Below are positions 1-52,994 of a stretch of 64,000 nt of DNA, in pieces. The notes beneath the pieces are model-generated. The model was not told the DNA's origin. It saw nothing but the letters and a program-made list of their open reading frames with translations, and ran no database searches. The stretch is taken from contig JAUPFP010000007.1 in the NCBI GenBank assembly GCA_036925085.1, positions 7,650,228 through 7,714,227 on the forward strand. The letters run 5' to 3'. The DNA is from Brachycybe producta. Taxonomy: Eukaryota; Arthropoda; Diplopoda; Playtdesmida; Andrognathidae. A program made the translations under genes and the position numbers. The stretch's first letter is position 1, and each line of letters starts with the position of its first letter.

Positions 1-2550
1 AGCTAATGAAACCCTTCAATTTGAAATCATGTATGAATTTAGTAATATATAAAACTGTAATTCAAAAATTTAATTAAATATTTAAAAAAAAGTTCTGAAG
101 TCTTAAAACAAAATTCAAACAATATTATTGAAATAATTGAGTAGGTTGGCTTAAATTCTTGGTAGTTATTTTGTATATTTTGAAACAAATGTTAGAAACC
201 TCTATACCTGCCTCATCTTAAGAAGAAGCATGAAATTTAGGATTAACATGAAATTTAGGATGGTGTCATTTAGTCTGATAAAAAAGGGTCGATAATAAAC
301 AGTTTAAACAAAAAAAGGTTTGAATTTTTTTTATTACACCCTTTTTAATAGACAAAATGACATAATCCTAATTTTTTGTTAATCATTATGACGTCACAAG
401 CTTCTTCTCGTGATGAGACAGCTATACTCTAGAATATGTAGAAAAAAAGAATAAATATTCGTGTCATATTCCTTGAATTCAAAATTACACCTACAAGTAT
501 TAGAAACAGTAGACCCACTTTAAACTTAATTTACCTCTGTGTCACACAGATGTGCTAATAATAAAAAAATATTGGCATTAACAGAAATGTTGCGAAGCTC
601 AGCAATCGATTAGTTACATCTGCATGTTTCTAGTGTCTACATTATACATAAAATAAAATTTCATGAGAAGATCAATGTCATAGCATGCATTAAAAATTTA
701 AAAGCATACTCATACAATAAATTTCACCACTAACGTAATTTCCATCATAGAATATGATGATGATGATGATAATCATCAATGCTTCTAAAGAAACTCATTA
801 TCAAGCAATATAAGAAAGTTATTACACAACCATAAGTAAAAAGTTTTAAGTTGTCAACAAACACACATTATTGAGTTTTTTTTCCCACAAAAACAAATCT
901 GCTTCTCAAAGTTAAATATGCTCATAAATTATATTTTAAGATACAGTATATGACAACTAAACAAAATTCAGAAATACTTGAAATTGTAGTAAATTCCACA
1001 AGACATCTGAAACAAATATTTTCTACTAAATGAAATAAATAAATGACAAAGAATTTCTAAACAAAAAATTAATTAAATGTTTTTGCTTGTAGGCAACTGA
1101 AAACAATTTTGATGGTCTAGTCCTTAAATAAACATTTCTTTCTAAATAAAAAAGACGACATTCTTTTGCTAGATCTCAATCTTTAGTTATGTTGTTGTGA
1201 ACGAGATTACTTCTAAGATAAAAAAGGGAGACTGGAAGAAATAAGAATAGATGAGTACACCTTGAATCAGATCTACAATGAAGAAAGAAAGAAAGAAAAA
1301 AAAAGTTTTCAAGAGGAATATTGGAGGTAATCGCATGGAATCACTGACAAAAATCAAGTCACTGACTGACAGTACTATATATGATAGCAAAAACACATCC
1401 CTTCTTGATTCCAGTATATGAGTCCTTATATGGTTGGCATGGGAACCAGAGCACCCACTGTGAGGTTCCCCTTGTGAGACCATGAAATGCCACCATATAT
1501 CTTATAGTAGCACGCATTTTCTTTCGACATAATATAAAATAAAACCAGCTGAGGTAAGCACTCAGCAGATATTGTAAAAAAACATATACAGTACACGTTG
1601 TTTTTTTTTGCTCTTATAACCTAGTCTAAAATCATGAAATTTATAACAATGTACCACACGATACCCAACTCTGTTACTTTTTGACACCATTCATGTATTT
1701 ACTTATAATGTTAAATATACGTAAAAGTTCTTATAAAAAAACTACTAAAGAAAATATTTTAAAAAAAATCACACTTTAGAAAGATGCTGTAAATTCAAAA
1801 GAAGATTACAAACGCTTTACAAGTAGATTTTCTACGCGAAAACGTTTTCGACAAAAATATATATAAAGATAGAGAAAAAATATATAGCATAAATAATAGA
1901 GCATTTCAAGAGAAAAAAATGGCTGTGAATAAAAAAAACACAAGCGAAGAAGATAGGAAATAATAAAAGGCTTTTTTGTTGCATAGGCTCAAATAGAAAG
2001 CAAACTGTAAATAATCTAGCATACACGTACACGTACACTGTATAGTTGGCCTACAATGATCCAAGTACCACAAAGTAATGGCCACGTGCAATGAAACTAA
2101 ACATAGTTCCCAGGGTTTTGAGCCTAATAGAGAAGGATTGTATTTTAATAGGACACTCACGCAACTACAAATCCTTTTTTTTTTTAAAAAAAGTATTTCA
2201 CTTGGATGACAATCACTAAAAACGCTAAATGGGCAACCAAAACAGATTTCTCAATCCTAACAATGTATTTAAAAAAATTGGATTTTCCATTATTATTCCC
2301 TATTTTATCTCTCAATGACATGCTTATAGCTGCAAATACTGTCCTTTCACGAAAATACATTAGTAATAAAAATAATGATTGACATGTGACCAAGTATCTA
2401 AATCTCAGTTAATGAGGATATGTCATTTATACAATTTTATAATTCGATAACAAAGAACCGTAATTTGAGTCACAGAAATTATAATGTTAAAAGCAATTTA
2501 GAAATACATAATATAATAGAGGACAAGAAAAAAAAGATTAACCAACTTAC
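1..2550 (-). other. Gene C intron 1 (part)
   Basis: AT-rich, with an ATG/ATC trinucleotide run near 757. No further gene C exon seen. Confidence 0.5.
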
Positions 2551-2614
2551 TCAATGCAGCAAATAGAATTATTATTATTAATACAAGTGGAGATGATCCA
2601 AAAATGAAGCACAT
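2551..2614 (-). CDS. Gene C exon 1: signal peptide of a gene B paralogue (partial gene)
   Basis: Minus-strand exon with ATG at 2614-2612, ending in phase 1 at a GTAAGT donor; the remaining exons lie beyond the left edge. It encodes 21 residues: MCFIFGSSP and then a hydrophobic core rich in Ile and Leu ending FAAL. The exon and its flanks align with gene B exon 1: shared AATTTCAT before the ATG, GCTGCATT before the donor, and the same GTAAGTT donor. B and C are therefore tandem duplicates. No long ORF marks this exon. Confidence 0.72.
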
Positions 2615-3223
2615 AATTCCAACGATGAAATTTATGCTAGATGCAAAAATTAACCACTACCAGCATACAAAATCTAAAATTTAAAAGTATCTAATTAATT
2701 TTCATGAACAATAAATAAATACATTTTTTATAACAGTAGTCACCTATGGAAAAAAAAGCCAATGATTATATCATATAGTCATATTTAACACACATTATTC
2801 CGCTTTAGTAAGTGAGCAATCAGCTAGAGTACTGATTGTAGACTTCAAGTAGTTTCAGAGGTCTTTGTCATAAGTTTTCCAAAATATAATACTGAGTTGT
2901 AGGTGTTCTGATTCTGAAAAAAAAGCACTTTCATAAGTGTTGAATCTATACATTGACCACCGCAACAAAAACTAATTCGATGGTATTCAAAAACACGAGC
3001 ATTGCAGCTGTTCCTCTTATGTACAACTAGATGCTTTTTTGTGGCACAAACAAAATGTGCATGTGTCTGCTTCAGTCGCTTTCAACAAACATTTTGCATT
3101 ATGGAAGGGGCCAAATACATTTATGCTAGAAATTCTAGCAACGTTCCATTTGTAGCATGTACCATAAAAGTGGCTATCAAAGTGCTTTCTCTAAAAATCG
3201 ATTTTTCTTAGAAACATTACGAA

Positions 3224-3235
3224 CCACCAGAGGGC
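3224..3235 (+). promoter_or_regulatory. CTCF-like motif upstream of gene C
   Basis: CCACCAGAGGGC, a close match to the CTCF core consensus, about 610 bases upstream of the gene C start. The same 12-mer sits upstream of gene B at 50278, in the same orientation, preceded in both cases by an ATCGATTTTT stretch. Function is inferred only. Confidence 0.4.
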
Positions 3236-3302
3236 TTGATTGCCGCACAACAACAACAAAAAATATACAACTCAAATGCGAACCTCTGTATGGGCGCCTC
3301 AC

Positions 3303-3378
3303 ACTGACGACTCTCTGGTGATGGATGGATGGAGGCCAAACAACGACGTGTTGACAAACGATTGACTAAGATATCAGG
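3303..3378 (-). promoter_or_regulatory. Conserved upstream block, gene C copy
   Basis: About 76 bases that align with 50371-50458 upstream of gene B: shared GGTGATGGATGG, ATGGAGGCC, AACGATTGACTAAG/AATCGATTGACTAAG and ATCAGG elements. It lies about 700 bases from the signal-peptide start in both genes. It may be promoter or 5' UTR sequence inherited in the tandem duplication. Confidence 0.55.
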
Positions 3379-5029
3379 GGGCCCACTTTTCAGTAAAAAT
3401 AGAGACGTTATAGAAAAAGAAAATAGAAAAAAATCATTGTTGTATATAAAATGGAATTGATGGCACTTTTAAAAAAAATCTGATTGACAGCTAAGAGGAA
3501 GACTAGAAAAAGAGAAGAGGATGGTTGAAAATATATTCTGAAGATGAGAGTAATTTCTTGAGTAGGGTTTGAACTCTTTACCGCATGTCAAATGACATAT
3601 TCATCAAATATTCAGATATTTATCAATTCTGCAGCTTTATTGGTAGCTGCAATGCCAACTTCTAGTACAACTGTACAAAGCTGTTTATATGTTTAAGGAT
3701 GACCACTCTAAAAATATGAGAGATTATTACACGTACCGACTCATATTTTTGGTCATTTGTACCTAGGGTGATTCGACAATGGAATTTACTTTCAGAGGAT
3801 GGTTGTGCATTGGCAAAATTTTGACTTAGGGAATTTGTATGAGTGCTATTGAACAAGGAATATAATGTATACAAATGCTGTCATTCAACAAGGAATATAA
3901 TGTAAAATAATGCTGCCATTCAACTTACAATTATATGTGCATGGGGAATTGTAGGTGATTGAAGTTTATTTGTATAGTAATTACTCAAATTCAAATTCAA
4001 AATGCAACCACATAGAAACAAAATATACCGTGGCTGAATTTCTTTTCATTAATTGCTTAAAATTTAAGAAAATTTTCCAAATTGGCTACTGCACTGTTTC
4101 ATGAATTTTTACTTTAATTCTATACATTCACAACAAGTTCTTCCGCCACTATCTCAAGCAAAAAAATAAACTATTTTTGGTTACTAAAAACAGTGTTTGC
4201 AATTAATTTACTAACAAAAATTGTTCTCAAACTTAAGTGTTCACAACTGCAGAAGAAAAAGTTGTGAGAAGAAGAGTAAATGTGTGTGTCAGAAGAAAAG
4301 CCCACATAAATAAATAACACATGGGTGATGTTCTTATTGGCAATCAAACACATAACATACAAAAAATATAGTAATCTTATTTGACTATTTCGATCGAAAT
4401 CCTAAAGGTCCTAGAACCAAGTAAGCTACTACTATTTTTTTGGAGCACAAAATCGATAATGCTCATCAGTGCAACACTTCTTTTGTAACTTTTGTTTGCA
4501 AATAAATCCTCAAACATACATCCCCAACCAAACAAATAGAAATCAACTTATCGAACACAGCAACACATACTCTACTGAACTTTGCGAGGTTTATACACTC
4601 TAAATCAATAGGTGTAACACTATTTTAATTTGATTTCTATCTCACAAAAAATCAGCATGAAACTGACTCATTTCTTAGGTTTCATCTATATAAAAATTTT
4701 AAAGTGTGCGTCAATAAGTTACCATGAAATATAACAAAATTTTTCTTTTCCTATATCAGTCTTTTATTGTTTGTAAAAATAAATTCAAGTTTTAATTTTT
4801 TTTATATAGATTTATTGGATTCATCCACATCAACCAATGTTATCCTGCAAAAAGTGTCATTATAATGATTATAGTGAAATATTTATATTTCGCATGAAAT
4901 TTACCAATACAACAGAATTATACTGCAAAGGCTGTAAGTATGTGTCACTGGTTAACACATTCTATGATTAGTAATTACAAACCAGACATTCAGTCTCAAA
5001 TTATACGCTGTAGACGTCTGCACGTAAAA

Positions 5030-5310
5030 TACAGAGACAGACTGGAATCAAAAACGGCCCGTAACAAATTATTTCCCTGTCCCAAAGGAACTCAAAAAAC
5101 GCTTAGAAATCCACCCCCTTTAAATGTGAGCGTATATGTTTTTTTAAAATTTCACTTGGTTTAATTTTCACGTTTTCCCACAATAAACGTGTCAATGTTC
5201 GCTATTTTGCACTAATTTTCAGCGAGCGTAGCGATTAAAAATATTTTTAAAGACGTCGTCATTATGAAATTGGCCCTATAAGAAAAAGTTCCAACCCTCA
5301 AACTAAGCGT
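5030..5310 (+). repeat. Dispersed repeat R2, copy 1
   Basis: Shares with 10330-10740 the segments GGTTTAATTTTCA, CACAATAAACGTGTCAATGT (diverged), TTTCAGCGAGCG and AAATTGGCCCT. Lies between genes B and C. Confidence 0.6.
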
Positions 5311-5694
5311 CCCATCGGGAAAATGTTCGATTGTCTGATAGGTCAGCCCACCACTGATAGAAAAGAATTTATAAAAGTAGTTATCCTTTAAAGTAAAAAA
5401 AAATTCATGAAGCAAATTAAGATATGATCACGTCAGCAAAAATAAAATGCATTGTGAAAACGATGTAGATGAAATATAATGTATTCTCAGTAGTAGGCCA
5501 AAACAACTTCATATTTTATTATATTCTAGCAAGCAATTTTAATTTTAAGAAAAATAAATCAGACATAAATTGAGATTAAAGATTAAAATTCTAATCAGTA
5601 TTGAACTTTTAAAATTGTTTTTTTTTAAACGGCGAACAACTTACTTTAATTTAGACGTCCATTTGAAGTGTAAAATTAAACCTCCACGTTACAT

Positions 5695-7085
5695 CCATGA
5701 GGTGTCTATAAATATTCATTTTTCCCTCCTTACGGCGCCACTGCAGTGGCTAGTTATGCTCCATAGACAGTTTTGTAAGATTTGGAAGCAAAAACGTCAA
5801 GCGAACGTTTTTTTAGAAACAATATTATAAAAAACTCAAATTTTCAAAACCAGGAGGGTAAAAGTTGCTTAAAGGCAATCATCATCTTAAAAATAAGCAT
5901 TTTATAGCAGTTTGAAAATGACCCATTTTGGGATTTTCCATTGTGTGACGTGACTAGCCCTTTGGCGCCGCCGACTCGCGAACTTCGTTGTTGACGTTGT
6001 TCCCTCTGATGAATCGGTGGTGCCGGGATCCACTCTGTTGTCGACTGTTGCGGGCCAGCCTCTACTGTTGTACCTCTGGGGGTTGGGTTCATTGGGAGCG
6101 ATATTTACTTGCCTTGCCTGGTACGGCCCACAAAAAGACCGTCTTTCCTAGGGATCTTTGGATATAGGGCGTGACGATGCCGAAGTAACTCTAGTCCTTT
6201 TCGTTGGATTGCTGGAGGCTCCAGGCAGAGGGACTCAGGCTGTGTCTGAGTGCCTTCTGCTGGATACTCCTCTATTTTAGGAGTACAGAAACCCAATATA
6301 GTTCAAATACACAACACTTACACAGGTTTATGTATGATAATATACTCTTTACTAGCTTTTTGTTACATTCTTGATAACACTCTTTACATTATTGTTTTTC
6401 TCTAAGTCAGAACTTATCCCTTCTTGAACTCCGTACTCTGGTTCAAGTTTACTCTTTTAATCTTCAAGACTGACTGCCTTACTCAGTGTCTAAACTCTGA
6501 CTGTCCTCACACTCAAGTCTCAGGCTCACTTGTCCGGTCTCCTGGGAGGGGCAACTGTCACCTCAGGGCTTAATGATTGACCAACTGGGCCAATCATTGC
6601 CCTGGGCCGGGGATACTAAATCATAAGAAGAAATATTTTTGGGACTTATTCCCAATTTTCTCACGGTCGGACTTGGTTCCACGAATTCTCTAGAATTCGG
6701 GCCACCCAAGTCCGAACATCTGTGCACCAAGGGGTGCCATACTGTCAAGACTGAATTTTGACGTGAGTGTTTCACCTTCTGTTTCTACAGGGTGTCACAA
6801 TTGACATTTCATAAAAAGTATTTTCGACTTTTTCAAAAAGTTTATTTTTAAAGATATCATCATCATGAAAAAAACTTTCAGCATTATCACCAACTATTCT
6901 AGTTTATAAAACACTTTGAATTTTTTTGTATTGTTTCTACTGAAAAAACGTTCGCTTCAAAAATCTAAATTTTCTAAAAAAAACCACAGCTGAGTGATGG
7001 TTCCTCCTATAGAACATAATAGCAATGCAGGCGCGCCATCTACTAGGACGCAAACAAAATAAATATTTATAAAGCCACCTTAAAT
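5695..7085. mobile_element. TTAA-associated inverted-repeat element, copy 1 (split by a solo LTR)
   Basis: The right end reads AAATATTTATAAAGCCACCTTAA and the left end is a degenerate inverse copy, with a CCACTGCAGTGG palindrome near the left end. Internal sequence is shared with the copies at 8631 and 16563 (CAAAAACGTCAAGCGAAC, AAAGTTTATTTTTAAAGATATCAT, TATTCTAGTTT). Removing the LTR leaves about 530 bp. There is no coding capacity, so it is a MITE. Confidence 0.7.
5944..6799 (-). mobile_element. Solo LTR of the same family, nested in a MITE
   Basis: 856 bp on the minus strand with termini TGTGAC...GTCACA, flanked by an ATTG target duplication (5940-5943 and 6800-6803). It is diverged from the full-length element but retains the hairpins, the leader sequence and the Gag N-terminal frame (NPTPRGTTVEAGPQQSTTE). 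It sits inside a dispersed inverted-repeat element. Sister copies of that element (near 16835) preserve the uninterrupted CATTGACATTTCAT site, so the insertion is confirmed within the window. Confidence 0.92.
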
Positions 7086-8630
7086 CATTTCTGAAAACAG
7101 TACAAAACAAACCTGTAAAAATAATTTAAAACAAAGGAAGAGTTTTGTATTATAATTAATTAACAAGTTATAATACCATGAAATTAATTTAAACTTGCAA
7201 TTGAATTTGCTGCATCAACGCCTACATATCAGCCACGTAGTACTAAAAGGTGTCCTAGGCTAAAAACAAAACAAAAAACAAAAAATAAGCGAGGAAAAAA
7301 CTAAATTCCATTGGAATCATAAATGAATCCCAAGTCAATTGCATTGGGAATTGGGGACTGGGCAGAAAATATTGTAACCAAATTATTATTTCAATGTATT
7401 TTTTGTATGAAAGAAGCAAAATAATAAAAAAACCCTGGATTATACATTCTAAAGAAAACAATCGGAAATCGAAATTATTTTCATAAATTTATGTTGGTCA
7501 ATTGAAAATTATTTATGACCCAAAAGATAAAATGAGACAACAATTTTACAAATGTTTAATAAAATTATACAAAGTAAAGCTAAATAAATTAAAACTTTAC
7601 GTAAAAGTTTAATGGTTAGGTTCACAATTTAAATACAATGATAAATCAATTATAAGAATTATAATTATTACAAATTGAAAAGCCATTTACATAATTTTGA
7701 GAGAAAAAAAAACGTTGACTCAGAACAATAAAAAATCTTATTTTTAAACATGCAATTAGCAATAAAAATATTAAAAGAAAAACATAATTAAGAATGGCTC
7801 AAATAGAACTTTGAGAAATATTTTTGTTATGCCAGGAATTCAGATTTCGTTAGTATATATATTTTGTATTCACATATTCACTAAAGGAATTCCATTGTCT
7901 TTCATATCAAAAAATAATCTTGGCACATACAGACAACTTTTCTGACATTAATTAATAATTAATAACATTTTCAAATTGCACTCTTTCGTATTTATTTTAG
8001 GCCATACAAGTTTTTCTTTTCCCCCTAATCTGCAGATTGGTTTATTTTCAAAAAAATACCTGAACTTGTCCTGTCATAAGTTTGTTTCTCATCTGCTTAA
8101 AACCGAATTGTTGTTGCATTCATTTATTCATATGATTACTTTTTCAAAGACTTAGTTTTCCTTCTTTTCATATAGTGCAAATAAACGAATATAAATTTAA
8201 ATTGTCTGCATTTTTACACAGTACTCAACATATATAATTTAAAAGTCAATAACATTAGTCAACGAGTTCCGGGTTCTGTTGTTGTTCGTCAGAAGTAAAG
8301 AACAAGCTCTTTTGGCCCACAAGTAGCAACAGATTCTCATTCTTAATTTAGAGAGATGTATGCAAGAATAATTGACATTACTGGTCATTTATAATGCATA
8401 TCATAATGCATTTTTGCTGTACTAGACTTTATGGGTATTTTTTTCACAGCCCCTTTCCTTTGGGCACCTTGTAGAATTAAGAGGGAGGATTTAAAATTCT
8501 AAATGCAGTATATAGTATATTTTTACAAACACTTTGATGAGATAAAAAAAGTAACCAGCAATACCTTTCTCGCAAGTTTTTACCATAAGAAATTAAGCAA
8601 AGCTGAGAACTGGTTTAATTATAGTTAAGC

Positions 8631-9160
8631 TTAAGGTGGCTGCATAGTTATTTCATTTGTTAACATAGCACTAGACCGCGGAGATTTGAAGTTTTTGACT
8701 TTTTGAATGCAAAAACGTCATGCAAACTTTTCTAGAAACAACATTACGAAAAAAAAAATTCAAACAGTTTTAAAAACAAGATTGGTAGAGCACTATCGTA
8801 AAATTATTTTTTATGGCAATATCCTAAAAAATAAACGCTCCATAGTTTGAAAATGACCCGTGTTTAGGTTTTATCATTAACATTACATAGAAAACTATTT
8901 TCGCCTTTTTTTTCAAAAAGTCATAAAAAAGTTTATTTTTAAAGATATCATGAAAAAAATAGCATTATCACCAACTATTCTAGTTTCTAAAACACTTTGC
9001 CTTTTTTGTCATGTTTCTTCTGAAAAAAGTTTGCTTGAAAACCGCATTTTTTCTCAAAACCCATGGGATGGTGGTGGAAATGTCCATTGAACCTGTGCAC
9101 CATTGAACCTCCGCCATCTAGTGCTTACACAGACAAATTAAATAACTAGTCAACCACCTA
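8631..9160. mobile_element. TTAA-associated inverted-repeat element, copy 2
   Basis: Starts TTAAGGTGGCTGCATAGTTA and ends with the inverse (TAACTAGTCAACCACCTA). Internal sequence matches copies 1 and 3. The right-hand TTAA is degraded. About 530 bp, no ORF. Confidence 0.7.
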
Positions 9161-9768
9161 CTGTTTCTCACTGATGACAGTTGTATTTTAACATTTCTGT
9201 TCCTCACTTGTCATAAGTTAACCGAGTCACTATTATTAGAAAACGTGTCATTGATTATAAAATATAATAATAAACTTATGTAGGGTTGGAAAAATTGACG
9301 CGAGGTTCAATGAAGAAAAAAAGATATGATTGATGATAGGGCATAAGAATAAAAAAAGTCTATAGATAAATTTTGTGACACATTGTCGCCAATGTCTTTT
9401 GTCAATATGAAGACTTTCAATTGAAGAAGATTCAACAAAAAAGATAAAAAACATAGATGACAAATAGAGATATAGGACGGAAAAATAGAAAGAAAGAAAA
9501 AAACGAGCAAGAAAATGTAGGTTTCTAAGCATGTGTCACACTAATAACCTTTTTTTTTCTTTGTACCTTGGTAGTTGGTCACTTACTGTCCATTGAGTTG
9601 CCACAAACACCAAGACAATATTCTTCAAAACTGTTTGGTGGCAAATCCATATTGTGTTATGATCCCATTTGAGCACATCCAATGGTCAAGGGAAATCATC
9701 ATACATAACCCTTTTTTATTTCCTTAAACTCATGCGCGTCCAATGTCATTCTTACCAACGTCAGCACG

Positions 9769-9774
9769 TTTATT
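9769..9774 (-). promoter_or_regulatory. Polyadenylation signal of gene B
   Basis: AATAAA on the minus strand, 45 bases after the gene B stop codon, followed by a GT-containing stretch. The position suits a short 3' UTR. Confidence 0.65.
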
Positions 9775-9819
9775 GGAATAAACAAGTTCACAAAAAAGTC
9801 TTTCCTTCATCTTTTTTTT

Positions 9820-49595
<39,776 letters not shown>

Positions 49596-50277
49596 TATTC
49601 TACTGATGAAATTATTCTCAAGACAAAATGTGAGAAAAACATTCAAACACAATTTCCACTTCACGAGTTTCTATCAATTTCTGATATTTTTTTCATATTT
49701 TGCCAATATGCCTTGCTCAGTCATGATAAGTTACCAAGTGGAGAAACACCGAGTGAGAAACGGAGGAGGTTTTTCACAATTTGTAATATAAGAATTCAAT
49801 ACAAATCCAAATTCAAGAATATGTAAAAGAAATATCCAATGTTCAGTAAGAATTGTTGAGATGCGAACAACCACTAGCCTCATTGCAAAATTGCAACTAA
49901 GACATTTCAACTACCGGTATACTTAAATTACATTAGGTATGTACAATTGTTAATAACACTTTCGTCATTCTGAAAACAATTGTTTAAATGACTAATAAAT
50001 ACTATTTTTAGTTGTTGTCTAAAGTCAAAAAAACATACACAAAATATATTAAATTTGTAAGTTCGTGTCTGCAGAGAACAAGGCGAAGAGTTGTTTCAAT
50101 GTGCTGGACAATCAGCAATAACAGCGACACCACCGCATTAAATTTGATGGTCCACAACTCGGCTAGCTACCATGTCTGTTCTCAGTTAAAATCTTGCAAA
50201 CATCTGGCACCAAAACCTACAGAATTTCTGCTTTATATAAGCCTACCAGTAATCGATTTTTTAACTAGCGGCATCAA

Positions 50278-50289
50278 CCACCAGAGGGC
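50278..50289 (+). promoter_or_regulatory. CTCF-like motif upstream of gene B
   Basis: An identical CCACCAGAGGGC 12-mer about 680 bases upstream of the gene B start codon, matching the site upstream of gene C. A TATATAA stretch lies about 40 bases nearer the gene. Its survival in both paralogues, while surrounding sequence has drifted, suggests constraint. Confidence 0.4.
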
Positions 50290-50370
50290 AATCACTGGCA
50301 CTAGATGTTAAAAAAGGAGAACTTCAAATACAAAAAAACAAACTGCTAAAAGTACAATGTAATGATATAA

Positions 50371-50458
50371 ACTGATGACTCTGTGGTGATGGATGGAAGG
50401 AAGGATGGATGGAGGCCGAACAAGGACGTGGCAACAATCGATTGACTAAGGTATCAGG
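50371..50458 (-). promoter_or_regulatory. Conserved upstream block, gene B copy
   Basis: Counterpart of 3303-3378 upstream of gene C, with a small GGAAGGAA expansion inside. The two copies are far more alike than the DNA around them, which supports either a shared promoter/5' UTR or a recent duplication tract. Confidence 0.55.
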
Positions 50459-50459
50459 A

Positions 50460-52841
50460 ACCAACTATTCATTCAAGATAAGGACATCACAATAAAGAAC
50501 TATTGGAAAACGTGCCAAGCTATAAGAGGCGGTAGTTTCCAAATTTTTCATTGAATGACAAGTTTGAAAAACAGAAACAAGGAAAATAAATAAGAAAAAG
50601 AAAAGCTCAAAAAAAAAAAAAAAAAAAAGGAATTGACAAAATGTCTATTACAGATGTTGAAATTTTCAAAACAACTCTGCATGATGATTTATCGTTTATC
50701 ATGTATGTTAAAACAACTATTGAATGCTACCAATGATGATTACATATTAAATATATGTAATGTATGTACAAGTGCAATTATAGCAACCCTAGTCAATTAC
50801 ATAGTTCAATGACTACTAGTGAAATAAGAAATTAGACAAGTTATACGCACCATGGCAGAAGTACATGTACAGTATAGCTTAATTTATTAATCAAGCTAAA
50901 ATCTCAATAGAAATTAAAACGCAAGATGGCGTTCTTATCAAATTACACTAATAAAACAACTCAGTTAATTAATTAGTTTGAACTCAATTTTTTTTTATAT
51001 TTTTTCACCAAACAAACTTTATTCTCATTGGGGAAGATAAACAAAGGTGTATAGTATTTTTTTCATAGCTAATTTGAATGATTTTCAACTTTTTTTTAAT
51101 TAAAAAATGTATCCGTTCTTCCAATTTGATTTCCATAGACAAAACTCAAATGCCAAAGTGTAAAATTCCAAAATCACTTCTAGCTATGGTTTAAACCTAT
51201 GTGTAAGAAAGTTTTTCATGATTATATTTTGAAAAAATAAACTTGATATATTTTTTTAAAAAATGGGGGGGGGGGGGGTCAACCCTTTTTCATGTTTTTA
51301 ATACAAAAATGCTTAACTTGATCATTTTTAAAATGCCATAAAATTGATTTTCAAAAATATCATTGTAGAATTTATCTAATTACCTTTATTTACTCTTCTA
51401 GTTTCAAATGAATTTTGAAATTCTTTCATCAGTTAGTTCAAACTGAACTCACAAATCGTTTTGCTGCACTCCCACTAGCGTCCATTACCCTCGTAATGTA
51501 TGATAAAAACCATACCAACATTTCACTATAGACTAGTAAATACTTTGTCATTACTCAAAATGACTCTTGTCATTATTTTCCTTCAAGTATGTCTGGTCTA
51601 CTGATAAATTAGCCTTTTCAAATGACTACATAGGTTTATGAAAAAACATTTCTAAAGACTAAAATTTATGCTTTGACGTTGAAAGCACTGAAAGAACAAT
51701 AAGACATAAAGAAGTCATGAAAACATGAAATGGAATCTTTCAAAAGACCACACAGTCTGCATAAATTAAATCTAAAAAGAAACCACTATGTATATACATA
51801 TATATAGAGCTACACCAAATAGGTCTATCATAGTAGCTAATACAAAATAATTCATCAAAAAACAAACCAATCTGAAATAGAATTTTTATCGCATATGTCA
51901 AGACCATTTGAACAGACACACACACACACACATACATATGCAACATGAATAAATGAAAAAGCAATATGTAAACTGACTCGATTGCTTTCAAATTCATTTT
52001 TCGATTAAAAAAAATAAACAATATGATGACATTGTGCATTATTGATACAGCTCTTAAAAACAATATATATTTTTTTCAAATTTCAATTTACTACTCTTGT
52101 ACAGGTAAAGTAAATTTAATCAGACAACATCAACAATCATCAGGGTCAATTTAATATTCATAGATATATATATATATATATATATTGTAAATATATAATG
52201 TATAAAGCTTTTGCAGAACCAATATATTATATATAAAATTTCATTTTGTTTTGTAATACTATAATAGCACAATTGTTTAAACCAAACACAACTGTGTGAT
52301 TTTCATGTGTATAATTTGTTATGTTGTCATATATTTACAGTAAATGAGAACTGCATTTTAAAAAAAAACTTGATTAAAAACTGATATAATTCTATCCTTT
52401 TTTTTTTGGTATTATAGAACCACCACAAAAAAGTTTGATAAAACTTAAGACCTTTTTTTGTTCACACAGAAAATCAACCAACTTAAAGGAATAAAAAAAA
52501 ATGTGTGAAACAAATTCGCGAAGAAAATCACAGGTTTTATGGAGACAAAAACACAGCCTCTGAAACACGATTCACAAAAAATGACCATCATTTTCTACTA
52601 TAAAAGTCTCAGTTATTTAGCTTGTCCTTGCTCTGAGCTTTGCTTTATCTCGGCAAAGCTTAAATTGCACTCGATGCACAAAGAAACAGAAACTCAACTG
52701 AATAAAAATATCGGTTCTCAACAAAAAAGAAAACGAAAAATCATCATCATCATCATCATCACCACCACCATTCTCACAGACTGACCCCCACTTATGCCAA
52801 ATGACAGAGGTGGTCACAAAAGATATGTCCCAACAATGCTG
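50460..52841. other. Intergenic region between genes A and B
   Basis: Contains poly-A, R3 copy 2, poly-G and a short TA repeat near 52164. It includes the 3' UTR of gene A, which I cannot end precisely; a CAC/ATC trinucleotide run sits at 52740-52772. Confidence 0.5.
51140..51480 (+). repeat. Dispersed repeat R3, copy 2
   Basis: Second R3 copy, between genes A and B, containing a 14-base poly-G tract near 51265. Non-coding. Confidence 0.6.
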
Positions 52842-52994
52842 TCAAGCATGATTGTTATTTGCCACAGCTTTAGGACCTCGAGGTGGTCGCGATGGTACGC
52901 CATCAACCTGCTGAGATTGAGGAGGTTCCATTGGAGCTGGTGGTGGAAAATCCACATCAGCATATTCCAAATCTGGCAGTACTGGCTTGAAAGG
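52842..52994 (-). CDS. Gene A terminal exon: third ITIM-like motif and C-terminus
   Basis: Minus-strand last exon of 153 nt ending at TGA (52844-52842). Two acceptors 9 nt apart (after TTCAG and after TCAAG) both keep frame and differ by three residues (PFK). It encodes LPDLEYADVDFPPPAP, a third ITIM-like tyrosine placed 24 residues after TEYAVL, and then a Pro/Arg-rich end. Placement as the terminal exon is inferred from phase 0 continuity and motif likeness, since the upstream donor is weak. Confidence 0.72.
   Translation of the reverse strand, partial: PFKPVLPDLEYADVDFPPPAPMEPPQSQQVDGVPSRPPRGPKAVANNNHA

Larger units (their letters stand above)
3400..9768. other. Intergenic region between genes B and C
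   Basis: Contains R2 copy 1, the MITE copy split by a solo LTR, and MITE copy 2. I see no exon here; the only long frames are inside the solo LTR. Confidence 0.6.
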
